A stretch of DNA of 64,000 nucleotides from positions 1 through 64,000 of the forward strand of contig JBBHKE010001940.1 of the NCBI GenBank assembly GCA_037447655.1. The letters run 5' to 3'. The notes beneath the pieces are model-generated. The model searched no databases. It was not told the origin of the DNA and saw nothing but the letters and a program-made list of their open reading frames with translations. The position numbers and the translations under genes were made by a program. Source of the DNA: Zygnema cylindricum. Lineage: Eukaryota; Streptophyta; Zygnematophyceae; Zygnematales; Zygnemataceae. This document shows, piece after piece, positions 1 to 12,992 of the stretch. Position 1 is the stretch's first letter. Every line of letters begins with the position of its first letter.

Positions 1-706
1 GTCTTCTGTCCCTATCCCTCTCCCTCTTTCTGTAAAACTCTTAAACGCCAACGCTGTTGATTTTTTTTGCTCCTAAATCATTTTTTCTATCTTTATCTTT
101 TTTCTGATTCGGAGACGTTGATGCTTTTGTTTCCCCCCCCTGGAAAGCTCAATGTTTTTTTTTTTTCGTGGGTGTTAGGTAATTAGAGGTCTGGCTCCTC
201 TTTATATCGCTCTTCTCCCAGAAGGTCCTCCATGGTGGAGGTTTTTGGGAGGATTTCTCCTCCTCCTCTCTTCCTTTGTCGTCACGACTATAGCGAAGGC
301 TCTGATTGGTTTCTTTTTGGAGCGACATGCGAGGTGGTATCTGATTCGTCGAATGCGAAAACAAGAATCGGATCCTCTCCGTCACGAACACGCCAATTAA
401 GTTTCCACCTCTTATATATAAATGTCGGTTCCTTTCTTTTACCTTTTTTTTTTTTTTCTTTTTTTTTGTCCCTTTCCTTTTTTTTAATTTGTGTACGGTG
501 GACGGTTTTGGAAAAAAGTGATTTGCAATTTTTGGTTATGGCTGTGGGTTGTTTCTTGGTTTTTAGTGGTATTTTGTATATTGTTTGTTTGGTTTTTAAA
601 TGAAATGTTTTCTATATTTGAGTTTGGGGTGATTCGGTCGAGGGGAAAAAGAGTCGATGGATTGACGACTCTCTCGTATTGTCTTTTGTGAAAAAGTTAT
701 TCCGGT

Positions 707-810
707 ACATCAACCATCACAGTTAGAATTAGAACTATTAGTGATAACACTAATTTTGGTATTAACCGCACTAAATTATGCTTCAAGATGTGGCTTATTG
801 TGGGCTATCT
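707..810. mobile_element. Truncated MITE, family A
   Basis: The sequence starts with a degenerate form of the family terminus (TACATCAACCATCACAG, compare TACACCGACCATCGC at 5238) followed by the shared AGTTAG, GATAACACTAAT and GCACTAAATTATGCTT segments seen in the copy at 5238-5434. Only the left part is present. It is non-coding. Confidence 0.6.
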
Positions 811-2082
811 AACAAAAAATTCTTGTTGGTAAAAATGATGAAACCAAGTATTTTTCTTTTGTATTCCTTCTTTCTTTCCACAATATGATTCCTTTCTTAA
901 TGGAGTAAATGTTCTCTGGCTCCGCATTTCTTTGACACCTTTTTTTTTTTTTTTTTTACCTTTGTCCTTGTACTGAGGTTGGTCTTTGTTGCACATTTTT
1001 CTTTTTTTAATGACGTTTATGATTCTTTTGGATTCCAACATCATTTAAAAATTTCGGGTTGATCATCTATTTTTTTTGATTTTTCTGCCGAGGGATTCTT
1101 TTTCTTGTTTTGTTTCTCTTCATTTTTCTGCTTTGACTCCCTTTTTTTTGTTCACTAAAGCCGAAAAACTTTAGTCAAGAAAGACTTCATTACCTGTGGA
1201 CAAATTGTATGGTAGCAAGAAAAGTTCCTCAAATAACGTTTTTTTTTTTTCGTGTATCTTTTTTTTATTATTATTATTTACGCCCATGGTGGGATTGTGA
1301 CAGTAATCGGAGCGAGACTATTGCAAGACTTTTAGTGAATATGAGTTTATTAGTGTTTACAATTGAGGATTACTTTCTACTATTTATAACAATAATAATA
1401 AGCTTCTTTTAAAAAAGCGCGACGGTTATCCGTCTGAGTACATGGAAACAAAGGAAGAGGTACCAGAAAAACGGATAAAATATACAATGAAACACTCAAT
1501 CTCGAAAGGAAAAAGCGGAAAAAACTAAACTAGGCTAAACTATAACAAAACTTAACTTAACTAAACTGAACTACACTTTTGTCTTTGTTAGGTATAAGGG
1601 AATCGACAAGATGAGCATATGATCTACATAACCAATAACAATTTTGGAAATTTCCATACAAAAGACCCTTACAACATAATGTCCACTCCATTCATGTTCG
1701 GTTCATTAATTGATCTTATGATTCTTAAAAAAACTGAACTTTTAGTCGTAGGCATCTATAAGGTTTTTATCGCATCAGCTATGTTTCCAAATAAAATGAA
1801 CTGTGTGAGCACCAATAGGAAAAAGAAAAGGCTTTGTACATTCGACCTTTTGTAAGTATGAAAGAAATGTTTTTCTCCCTTTAAACTTATGCTTGAATTA
1901 TTTGGTACTTTTTTAGGACTTCTGTGCACCATTGTCATTGAACTCATTGAACTGAACCAAACATCGATCATTTCCGAACCAAATAGGGTAGAGAATACGC
2001 TTATAAGTGGACTGAGATTCCAAACTGGCAAATATTTCTGCATATGGTCTTCTGTTGAATTCTTTCATAATGTTTTTTTCCT

Positions 2083-2260
2083 TTACACCGCTAATCGTTA
2101 GTGTTACTTTTTTTTTCGCCACTTAATAGATCTTTTCTTTGTGCACATTTTTCGGGTTGTCAATCAGCGACAGCCAATAGGAAGGTGAGAATCTTGGCTT
2201 CCGATTGACAAGCCGACAAATGTGCAAGAAGAAAAGAGGTTTTAAGTGGCGAAAAAAGCT
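2083..2260. mobile_element. MITE, family B (right end worn)
   Basis: The left end reads TACACCGCTAATCGTTAG. It is followed by CGCCACTTAA near 2117, and the inverse TTAAGTGGCG stands near 2242-2251. Between the arms lie paired segments containing TGTGCACATTT and AAATGTGCAAG, so the single strand folds as a long hairpin. The copies at 13982-14201 and 62635-62845 share termini and arms. The outer right terminus is not recognisable here. Confidence 0.7.
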
Positions 2261-2780
2261 TTAGGTCTCGTTCCATTTTTCGGTTTCGTCTTTACCATTC
2301 ACTTATTTTTGTTCCCATGTCCTCGTATGGTGTACCATCGTGCTTTCTTTGGTGAACTCTTCGCCATATTTTAGTTTCCAAAGGAGAAGCGACTCATCAA
2401 ACGCGGAAAATCTGGAATTGCACCTGACATGAAACGCGGCAACACGGCGAAAACATGTTAATACAAACGTGCTTGATCATGAACGCTGAAGCGTTGAACG
2501 CGCAATTACGGAAGAAAAGCGCAAAGATGAGATGTAGAATCGCGTAAAGGCTGACCTCGTATTTTGTACAGAATCTATGCGCTATCCGCGGAAGCCTGTC
2601 CCATTCGTGCCGTACCTTCTGTGACAAACAGACAAGCAGAAAGCGGAGTACCGTACAGATGGATCCGGAGGTGTTCACGTGGTCGTTTTCAGGCACGAAT
2701 CAAAATTCAGTAATTCAAAGTTGCATAAATTTCGTGCGGTCGTCCGCACACCACTGACGCACGACATTCGCAGTATTCTC

Positions 2781-3084
2781 ATAGTTCAAAAGTAGGTGAA
2801 AGTAGGCCCATACAATATGCCTATTGTATGCAAAATTTACAATATGAACTTCAGACCCATATTGTATTCGGATATATTCAGACCAATTAAAACATTCAGA
2901 CCAATAATTGGACCAATTAAAATATTTGGACCAAAAAAAAATGTTTACACCGTCAGATTCAGACGATCGGACGGTCGCTGATCAAAGTAGTGATCTAAGA
3001 AGATCACATGAAAAGCCCATAACACAACTTACGATAAAGGCGCCGACCAAAGGCCTACCATAAAAACGCCTACTTTTGAACTAT
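2781..3084. mobile_element. Short inverted-repeat element of a different family
   Basis: The ends are ATAGTTCAAAAGTAGG and its exact complement CCTACTTTTGAACTAT, about 300 bp apart, consistent with a TA target duplication (TA at 2782-2783 and 3082-3083). The interior has short ATT-rich direct repeats containing GACCAATTAAAA and no coding frame. I see no second copy in the window. Confidence 0.7.
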
Positions 3085-4427
3085 GGTAATTCTAAATGGG
3101 AGCTATTTTCACATTTATTTGTTTTGTTATTTTCACGCACTGTACGCTATGTACTTGACCGTACTCATTTTTTGTATGCATGGTGCACGAAAATACAAGA
3201 GGTGTACGTTTCATTATCGAACAATTAGAAATGTTTGTGTTTTTGTGCGTATTTTATTGACGGGTTCAAGATTCGATTAACTTTTCGTCGGTGTGGACGG
3301 TGGTAATGAATATAATCAACACGCTTGACCTTAGGAATTCAGACAATTCTGTTTCTTATGTCGTACGTTTATTATTGCTATATCTAACGGCTCTAGTGCT
3401 CTCCACGTGTATTTTTCGATTGCGACAGAAAATCCGAATGATATTCTTCAAATCTCAGCCCAAGGCGCGGCGGCTGTGAAGCGCATAGATTCGGGATGTT
3501 TAAATTCAGTGCCGCCGTCTACGCCGACAGAAAGTTCATCGAATCTTGACGCTTTGTCTTTTTGCCGACCCGACCTAAAATCTGCGTACGAACACCGCCG
3601 TTTTATCTGTACGGTAATGAGATTTACAACTTTTGTATTTTTGTGTGCTACGTATACAAGACAGTACGGCTCAAGATGGTAAATTAGTGAAATAAAGAAG
3701 GCGAAACTACAGTGCAGTACAGCTCCCGCCTAAATCTACACGTACGGACAAAACCGTATGCTCATTTTGGCCTTTGAAGCATACGGTATATACTGAGACG
3801 GATGGTCCATGGATATCGTACGGAAACATAAAATACAGTCCTGTCGTAGCAAACGGTGCAGTCGTTTGAAAATCCGAAATTTGGACGGCCGTCGGTAAAT
3901 GAAGCTACAAGTACCAAAAATACGATCGATGCGGGCTTGAAATCCGCTTGATTCGAATGCTATGGTGTTGGAAATCGGGGCCACCTCATCCCGGTCTCCG
4001 TGTCCTGCGAGGACTCGTCCCGTCTCACCTTCACACGCGCGAAGATGCCATGTAGATTCGAGTTTTTTCTCGCAGGATCAGATTCTGTACGGACGCTCAG
4101 TGAGCCTGGCAGAGAGTAAGCCACGTGCCATAGCAGTATCTGACGGACGGCTTCCTGACTCTCCAGAGGGCGTCAAAGTGTCAAACCCTAGACTCTGTTC
4201 TCTGTACAAGCCTTCAAATTCTGTCTCCATTATTTGGAACAGCTTGCTGGCAAGTTGTCGCTGCAGGAAACTCCTCTCTGCTCGAATTGCAGTACTGGCT
4301 ACAGTACTGCAGTGAGAGCTCCAGGAATACAAAATGTAGGGTTTATTAATTATCTAATGACTGATGGTTATGTCTTATGAGAATCTATCTCTACTGCTTG
4401 CAGAGACTAAATTAGGGTTTGGAAACT

Positions 4428-7400
4428 ATGGCTGTATATGGAACCATGAAGGCTTGTCACTCTACTGGAGAGGGATTAGGGTTGGTTTCTGGTACAAGGA
4501 TTGAGGGAGGATGTAGGAGAGATGGTCAGAGACTGCAGTTTGTTAAGTGTGGAATTAACATTTTGGAACAGAGATCACAACAGCAGAATGATAGGTTCTT
4601 ATGTAAGAATACAGATGCTATTCCAGAGTTGAAGCCACGTGGCAAATTGTCAAATAAATTTCTACTGCCAGAGACTAGTTATTGCTGTGATTCTCTTAGT
4701 AGAAAAATGACTCTTTTTTCAGAAGTTGAGAACAAATTTATGGTCAGGGGAGCTGTGAGAGGTATTGAAACGTGTAAGTCTTCCCATGTCTTGCCTCAGT
4801 TTTCAGTAAAGAGTTACATTTGGTGTTCTTCTCGGGTGATGAGATCTATGTCAGGAAATAGTAGCGTGGTTATTATCAACCAAACAAGGCCAAGTAGATT
4901 ATGTGATGAATCAAAATTAAGGAAAAGGTTTAGACTCAAAGCACTTCCAGAGAAAGTGCAACAGATCGTGGTCCAGAATGGGAGACAAGGCATTGATATT
5001 GATTATGATGTACAAATGAAGTTGGAAGAGAGTGGGAACGGGGCTGTGTTCGCAAATGAAGGAAGTCAACAGGTGCAGAAAAAAGAGCAAAATGAGTCGG
5101 AGGGTATGGCTGCTAGTAGCAGGTTGAGACAAGCAGTTACCACTTCCTTACCACCGGAAGGTTTCATCCTTTTTGTTGCCTGCATTGTCGGATTGATGAC
5201 AGGAGGAGCAGTTGTGCTTTTTAATACACTGGTAAGCTACACCGACCATCGCTATTAGAGTTAGTGAATTACTAGCGTTAAGACTTCATCTAATTCAACT
5301 ACACTAAATTATGCTTGTCTACGTGGCACATCAATGGCCACTTGACTAGATAGTGTTATCAACACTATTTTATGACTTTTGGATCAGGAAAACGCTCACT
5401 CGAATTAGAGTGATTAATAGCGATGGACAGTGTCGCTTTCTGTAATTTTTACAAAACAATACTATCAAAAGTAAATTGACAAAGACTTGAGGGAACTTAG
5501 AAAGGAAAATTTTGAGCCAAAATCAGCAATACTAAGCATATATTTTTATGTGTTGGGGCTGTTGTTTTGTTCAAAAAAAAAGACCTACACTTAACTGGGA
5601 GACTATTGTTTCTTCCTTTGAGGTTTTGCGTCTGCTTTTGCAGTATTAGGAATTGGAGATTTACATTGTGGTCCAGAGTATCTAAATTTCCATGTAGAGC
5701 ATTTTTTCAGCATCGACTTTGAGAGAGTATTAGTTCTGCATTGAAAACTGATTTCAGGTTGAAACTGTTCTCGACTTTTGTCTACAGGTACATGATATAC
5801 ATGACGTCCTCTGGGAGGGCGTCCCTGGAGTTGAATGGCTCAGAGCTCAACCTCTTGAAGATACTTGGCAACGCCTCATTTTAGTCCCAGTTTCTGGAGG
5901 TATTTTAGTGGGCATTTTAAATGGCATGCGGTCATCCATGGAAAATAATATTGAATCGTCCAACATGACTGGAGGAAAACGCTCGTTCTTATCTAATGTT
6001 AAAGCTGTTACAGCTCCCACTTTGAAAGCACTTGCTGCTGCAGTAACTCTTGGTACGGGCAACTCCTTAGGACCAGAAGGACCGAGTGTGGAAGTTGGAG
6101 CCTCTGTTGCCACAGGAATGAGTAAACTTCTCAAGAACAGTCGGGAAAGGACGCAAGCCATGGTCGCAGCAGGCTCAGCTGCCGGAATTTCCTCAGGTTG
6201 GTTTTAGTACCGTAACACTGTTTCTGGAAATATAGAGAACTCATGGCCAAGGAAATCTTGCAGTCGATGAATGGTTTATATAGTTTCAGTACTATAATAT
6301 TGGTTCCAGCAACGCCGAAAATTCATGGCTAAGGAAATTTTTGAATCTATTCACGACTAAGTCTTTGGAGCGAGAGAGGTAGACATTTGCCCTTTTCACA
6401 GCCGGGGGATCTTGCTGGAAGTCTCAGAAATTATTTGTTTTACACTTGTTTTATGATTCCGGCCAGTTTTGAGTGCATTACAGAGGCAAACTTCGGTTTT
6501 TTTTCTCTTGTGCAGTGTTACAAATAGCGTTAGTCGTAGAGGTTTTTCTCTGTCAGTTATTATTGTTGTTCACTGCATTGCAGCTCAATTTTCAATTCTC
6601 AACCATTTGCTTTTCCCCGAAGTCTTAAATTGTTATTCAATCGTACATTCACAGTGTTTGATACAGTCCATTTTCCGTTAAATGAGCCAAATGTCTTCCT
6701 ACAATGTTGCGTCATAAGCCTCAAACTTTTGTCCTTGTATCTCTGCTATTGTCACAGGAAAATCCAGTTTCATGGACTTAAATTTTTGGTGTGATTTACT
6801 TCTGAAAATTATCAGCAGGGCATGCACAGCATTTTGCATAATGTTCTTCCTATGTTGAAAACTAGGAAAACTAATTTTTTTAGCAGACAATAATTACAAG
6901 GTGGTAGTGTTCTTAATGTTATGGATCATGTTTGGATCCTTTTGGGGATTGCTGTCAGCTAATATGAAATATTTGAAATATTTTTTCTTTTTTGCGGACA
7001 TGCAGGTTTCAATGCGGCAGTTGCTGGCTGTTTTTTTGCCGTAGAATCAGTTTTGCGAAAATCTGGAGGGGAGGCCGGGTCTCTTACAACCGCCATGATT
7101 CTCCTCAGTTCTGTACTTGCTTCAGTTGTCTCTCAGGCTGGTCTTGGATCAGATCCAGCATTTAAAGTACCCGCATATGAGTTTCGTTCTCCTGCAGGTA
7201 GGCAGTTTTTGGGATATCCATCAATCGGTATTTTACCCTCTCTTTTGGGATCTATTATTGTAATTTTTTCGTTTTGAACTCCACAGTTTGATCATGTTTT
7301 GGAAAAGTTAATATAGATAGTTCAAGTGGTGATTTTTCTCCGATTTGCCTCTCCGTTATGTTGTTTTGCCACTTTATTGCTGTATCACCTACTTTTTGAC

Positions 7401-10400
7401 TTGCATTCCAGATCACTAGATTTCTAAGCTGGGTATTTATTGGGTTACTTCGTATCCTTGACATTTTTAGCGGATCTGCAAATTATATGATATCTCGACT
7501 GTTACCTGGAGTTCAATTTGTTTTTTCTTACAGTAGCGTAGCAATTGTACTTTTAACTTCAGTTGGAACAGATGGTATTTGCTTTTACTCTGTTTTTTTT
7601 TAATCCTTACTTTTGATACTTCATGCAATGTGCAGAATTACCATTATATCTCCTTCTGGGAGTTCTATGCGGGCTTGTTTCAATTGCTCTTAGTCGTAGC
7701 TCCATCGTTGCTTCTCAAGGCTTCGATAGACTGCAAAAAGGAGCAAGTATCCCAGCTTTTCTTCTTCCACCACTCGGTAGTTTATGTGTAGGAACCCTGG
7801 CGCTTGCTTATCCTGAAATACTTTACTGGGGTTTTGAAAACATCGACTTTTTGCTTGAGTCTCGTCCATTTGTACATGCTCCTCCTCCCCTTCTCCTCCT
7901 CCAGCTGGTGGGTGTGAAAATAATCGCTACTGCGGTGTCTCGAGGATCAGGACTTGTCGGTGGAGTTTATGCTCCCTCCCTTTTTATCGGGGCAGCTTTG
8001 GGGTCAGCCTATGGCCGTCTCGCAGCTTCGGCACTCGCTTGGGCCGAACCAACTTATCATGTTACATGGATTTCACTGGCATCTCCTCAAGCCTATGCCT
8101 TGGTTAGTTTGATATCCCTCGCTTCTTTTGTTTTCTTTAATTTTTTATTGATTTCATTTTAATTTTGGCACTGGCTCTTTACCACGAAGGTGGTTGTTGC
8201 TTATACTTGCAACCTGCTTGAATAGCATATAATCGAGCACTCCACGCCTTTTTTTTTTGATTTTAGCGGTTTTCATATCTCACATTCAACCTGCCAATCC
8301 GATTCAATGTTATTCCTGGAGGGTTTTCTCATCCCACACCAGATCTGCAGAACCATTCTATTAAATTTCAAAACGGTTTTCACATTCCATATGAGACCTC
8401 TCAATTCCATGCATGTTCCCATCCCACATCAAACTGTTGATCCTTTTTATGTTATTTCATTTTTTTTTTTGCATTCCTTTCCATACAGGTGGGCATGGCT
8501 GCAACTCTCGCCGGTGTCTGTCAAGTGCCTCTTACCTCTGTTTTACTCCTTTTTGAACTTACTCGAGATTATCGTATTATTCTCCCTCTTATGGCGGCTG
8601 TCGGTCTGTCAGCGTGGATCGCATCAACAGACATAAAAAAACAACGGAAGCTTTCTTCTGCATCCTCTGTACAGTCCCGTCTTTCAGTTCCCGTTTCCGC
8701 TCCCACTGGGATACCGTCAGGACAAGCACCCCTGCCTCAGATAAGTTCTTCTGGTGAGACGTCTTTAGAGCAACTCCAGTCAGAGATGCCAACTGTTGTT
8801 GACAAGTCTGTTGACAGTAGAGGAACTGCTGAAGGGACAAATGGAGCAGTGCAAGCCAGTCAACCATCTGTAGACAATTCTGTTAACGAGGATGTCGGAA
8901 TGTTGTGTGTTTTGGAAGATTCACTCTGTTTGGTAGACGGAGCTTTACTTGAGGATCAATTAATGGAAGAAATCCCGGTTCGTGCGGCTATGAGATCAAG
9001 TTTTGCGGCTGTTTCTGAAATGGCGACAGTGAGAGACGCGATGGTAGAGATGGCTGGAAAGAAAGAATGGTGTTGTCTTGTTCTCGGAAAGGACAACTCT
9101 CTTCATGGATTGTTAACACTTGCGGACGTTCAGCAAGAAGCTCAGAGGATGGCCGGATCCATAAAGGGAAGGGTAAGATTCCTTCTTCATGTTTTTTGAT
9201 GCCGTTTGAAATAGGAGACACTTTTTATGTTAACTTTATGGTGAATGTCTTCTTGATTTGCATTCAAGTACATTATGGGAGTTTGGAGCCCGCTGTACTG
9301 GCAATGGTTGATGGTTTGCAGCTTCGACATGTATACCGGGATGCATAGCATATGTTGTATATGAGCAATTACGAGAGAATAGGAACTTTTTCATGTATCT
9401 TCGGGTTGCTTGCTTTTGCCAAGAGGAGCCTGCTCCCATAATTTGCTATCTGTCATTCTTACAAAAGTGAAACCGCACATGAGCTTATCTGACAAATTTA
9501 AGAAAGGATACACTTTGTTTTTATGGGAATGTGCAGCATACTATTGATGCGTAGATTGACTAAAATAAAAGAATTATGCACATTTAAGGGAAAACCAATG
9601 TGTGGTCTAATACTTTTTTTTGTTTCGTAAAATTTTTTCCAAGGCAACCTTTATCCAAAGGACACTTACTCCCACACGCTTTAGTCACTTCCTTAAGCCT
9701 ACACAGAAACTGTTGAACTACTGTCCCGTGTGAATTTACAATAAAAAACATAGTGACACTCCAACTACTTGGCGAACAATGCTACTCTCTTTTTATAATG
9801 AAATTCTACCTAAAATTAGTATAATTCTGAAACTGCGACCATGTTGAAAGCGAGACATCAAAGTGAAACTGATGATGTTAGTCATTATTTGCTTTTTAAA
9901 CAAATTAATATGGACAAATTAATCCGCATGACCTGACTTTTCTCTGTAATTGTTTATGTTGTCCATTCTATTGCAGGTCCAGCTCCTTCCTGTGATGGCA
10001 GTTTGTAGGGCACGAGTGGACGAAAAAACCAATGTCACTCAGATTGTGACAGTAGGGGCGGAGGAGACTCTGAGTGGAGCCCAACGGCTTATGACTCCTC
10101 GTGGCCTTCGACAGTTGCCCGTGATTGATCCGTCGTTAGGTTCGGAAGGGAGTCATGTTGTCGGTCTTTTAGATCGTGACGGCATCAATCTTGCTTGCAG
10201 GTAAACTAAACTTTCTTCTGAAACAAACCCGGGGGAACTTTTCTCCTGAATTTGGCGTGAATTCGTCGCTCGATCGATTTCTGGTGGAGATGGGATTTGT
10301 TGTCCTCCTTTTTTAGTACTCCGTGTGTTTTCTTGGAGTGGTTTTTGGTTTATTGGTGCCTTTGGGAAGATCTACAGTTCATATTGTAAGCTAAAAACAA

Positions 10401-10684
10401 GTGATTTGAGTATCTCCGGCGCAGAAACAAAAGTGATTTTCAAGCTTTCGGGGATTTTTAATACTGCTATCTTTGTTATCTTTGTTAACTGTCAATTGCA
10501 GGACCAGAATTAGCCAACATCTTCATGTTTAAGTATTTGTTTGTTTCAGTATTTTTCTTCTAAGTATTGAAGTTTTTTCGATTGTGTGGCTTGCAGGGCG
10601 GAAGCCACTCAAAGGTTACTGGCTTTGGGGTCTTCGAGTACTTCCCCTCTCTTATCATCTGAGAAAAATGGGGCAGTCTATTGA
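4428..10684 (+). CDS. CLC-e/f: CLC-e/f-type anion channel/transporter with CBS domains
   Basis: Seven exons: 4428-5231, 5788-6196, 7006-7197, 7636-8102, 8489-9172, 9977-10200, 10597-10684. All junctions are GT..AG and keep phase, giving 955 residues. CLC proteins move chloride or nitrate as channels or anion/proton exchangers; plant e/f members sit in thylakoid or Golgi membranes. Residues 1-240 are a long, poorly conserved N-terminus that could hold a plastid transit peptide. Then come membrane helices, the GPEGP motif (gating glutamate about 365), FNAAVAGCFFAVES (405-419) and GGVYAPSLFIG (about 577-587). CBS repeats follow at about 785-850 and 870-930. The internal proton glutamate of exchanger CLCs appears replaced by serine (419). 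The first in-frame ATG after an upstream TTG was taken as start. The split between e and f is not resolved. Confidence 0.93.
5238..5434. mobile_element. MITE family A in CLC intron 1, 6 nt after exon 1
   Basis: The ends read TACACCGACCATCGCTATTAG and CTAATAGCGATGGACAGTGT. They are inverted repeats around roughly 200 bp. The element starts directly after the GTAAGC of the 5' splice site at 5232. It shares interior segments with copies at 707, 15733 and 30240. It has no coding capacity. Confidence 0.85.
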
Positions 10685-12992
10685 AATCACTTGTAAAATT
10701 TGTATATGAGCATGACAGTGTCCAACTCTCCTTCGAAAATTTATTTTCTTCAGGTATGGCCGTTCTTCCTCGTCAAAAGGAAATAGTTGTAAAAAGACGT
10801 GAGAAGTCAGTTTTTTGTCTTTTTATTTGGTTTATACGGAGGGAAGTTTTTTAATTTGTCGTGTTGTGGACTTGTGATTGCCTTGAAATTCTTTGTTTTG
10901 TTTTGTTTTGTTTTGTTACAAGTATAGTGTTAAACAACGTCTGTTTTATGGGACCTACGATTTGTTTGGTTTTTTAGTCAATGTATTTGTATACACACTA
11001 AATATCCTCAATCTTGAATTGTGTATTGCTGATTCTCTTAAGAAATAATTTACATCACAGGCACTTGAATACCTATGTATTTAATAATTCAATGTTTGGG
11101 AATATCGCAGGTTTATTTCTCGGTCAAACCTAACGCTATTGAGATAACAAACGCAAGACTGAGGGTAGTTAGGGATTTTAATTGTATCCTATTTATTCAC
11201 TTATTTTGTTTTTCTTATTTGGGTACATATGATTGTTGGATTGTAGATTGTTAGTTTCCTAGATAGTGTGAGACTCGTTTAGCTATCTCCCTTGAAAAAA
11301 AAAAACAATAGTTTTCTCTCTCAAAAAAAAAAGCAATGTATTCCATGTAGTTATCAAATTATATCGAGAAAGGAGGAAATTAGATTGGTAGTTATATGGA
11401 AGTGACCATAGCACAAAATTAATTATGTAAAAGGCAATTTCATATAAAGTAGGTGTTCGTGCTGAAATGGGTACATTATTTCTTAGTGGAGCCAAACAAA
11501 ATGTTTAATTCAATGTATATATTTTTCCGAAATGTATGGCAGGCAAATTAAATTGACTGTGATCTGTTGCATGATTACAAGACTCTCTCTCTAAGTAACT
11601 GGGCCTCTTAGTCCTTTAGGATTTTGGTCTTTAACCTTTGTTGGTCATCAATTCTTTTTAGTGGCAATCATGTTTTGTAATTTGATGGTATCACCTTCGC
11701 GTTCTTGGAAATTAAACATATTTCTTATATAAAGTTTATCCTGAAAATGTCATCTAGCAGATTTTTATTTTTTCAAGCAGACCGTTTATTACCTCTAAAA
11801 CCATATTTACATTACCTCACACTTCTGACTGCTCTTTGAAAACCAGTGTTTTGACGATTAGCCATTGGATTATTTTGTAAACAACCATCAAATTCCAGTA
11901 CACGATGGGTTGCATAACACTAATCTCTTTGCATTTTTTTTCACCTCAAAAATTAGTGTCAATAATGCTACCTTAAAAGAGCGGCTGAAAATACCAAGAC
12001 ATCATCCCTGAAGAAAGTGCTATTGACACGAAATTTGTGTCATTACTGACTTCTTTTCTCTACTAGCAATGACCAGTATGGTGGTGGCGATGATAGTCTC
12101 CATCATGCAAGTTCCTCCCACCTTCTACACACTATCCATACATTTTATCGATTGTTGAAAGACCTGGAACTAGATCTTCGGCAAGTTCTGGTCTGCCTTT
12201 AAGTTTGTGTCATGATATCAAGTTCATAGCATAGAAGATGTTTAAATTACCATATCCAGCAAGGCAGCCCTTCTGTTTCCAGCTTCTCAACCTCGTGATA
12301 CATAGATTCTGGGTCGTCATACCAAAATCTAAAAGAGGATAAAACAGCGAGAGGATCTTCATGGGAAAGTCCAACTTAAGAATCGCAATATATTACCAGC
12401 TAGCTAACTCTTTTTTATCCCTTGCTGACGAAAGAAAGGCCTCCATCATGACAAATGTTAAAGTTGATAGGAAAGCAATTACACATTAGTGATTGGTGGC
12501 AGCAGTGAACAGTACTCGCAGTAATCCCACGAAAAAATGTCGATTTTGTACAGTAATTGTACATTTAATGTACAAATATTGTGATAGAAGGCAGTAATGC
12601 AAGTAATCACGAATCGTGTAGTTATCTCACAAGTGGTCACATGGTATTGACGCTAAAATTGCCGCACAAAAATGCAGCATATATGCAGCTAGGCATATGA
12701 CACCACTCACGTAAGTTGCCAATTTCCAAAAGTAATTTTGTCAAGCCTCCAACTCTTGAACATTGGTAGTGCTTGAAGAAATTTGAAAAGCTGGCGAAGT
12801 CTTTCCATGAACAAACAAATGCAGTCAACACTTACATTCTATTCCAACAACATCCAAACAAATAAACAATATTAATTCCTAACATACATACAACACTGCT
12901 CAAACAAATCAAATTCAAGATTCAAGCCTTGCAAGAACGAAGAATTGTAATATTTTCTCACAAGCCAAGAGCTTTTTTTTCACTTGGCCAAT
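10685..12992. other. Intergenic between CLC and CPBP genes, nothing recognised
   Basis: This stretch contains the 3' flank of CLC, a (TTTTG)n microsatellite near 10892-10917 and two short poly-A tracts near 11293-11332. The open frames are short and lack motifs. The 3' end of the minus-strand CPBP transcript should fall at the right end. Confidence 0.55.

Larger units (their letters stand above)
1..4427. other. Intergenic, AT/pyrimidine-rich, no gene recognised
   Basis: The first 1.4 kb carries many T and CT runs. The open frames there are short, rich in low-complexity residues and show no family motif, so I do not call any. Inside this stretch are a partial copy of the TA-flanked inverted-repeat family near 707-810, a fuller copy at 2083-2260 and an unrelated inverted-repeat element at 2781-3084, each listed separately. 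The last few hundred bases should hold the promoter and leader of the CLC gene. I cannot rule out the 5' end of a gene lying further left. Confidence 0.6.

Noticed and set aside
232-603. Frame of 123 codons near the left edge
   Set aside because: Composition follows T-rich DNA, ends in a hydrophobic low-complexity run and shows no family motif.
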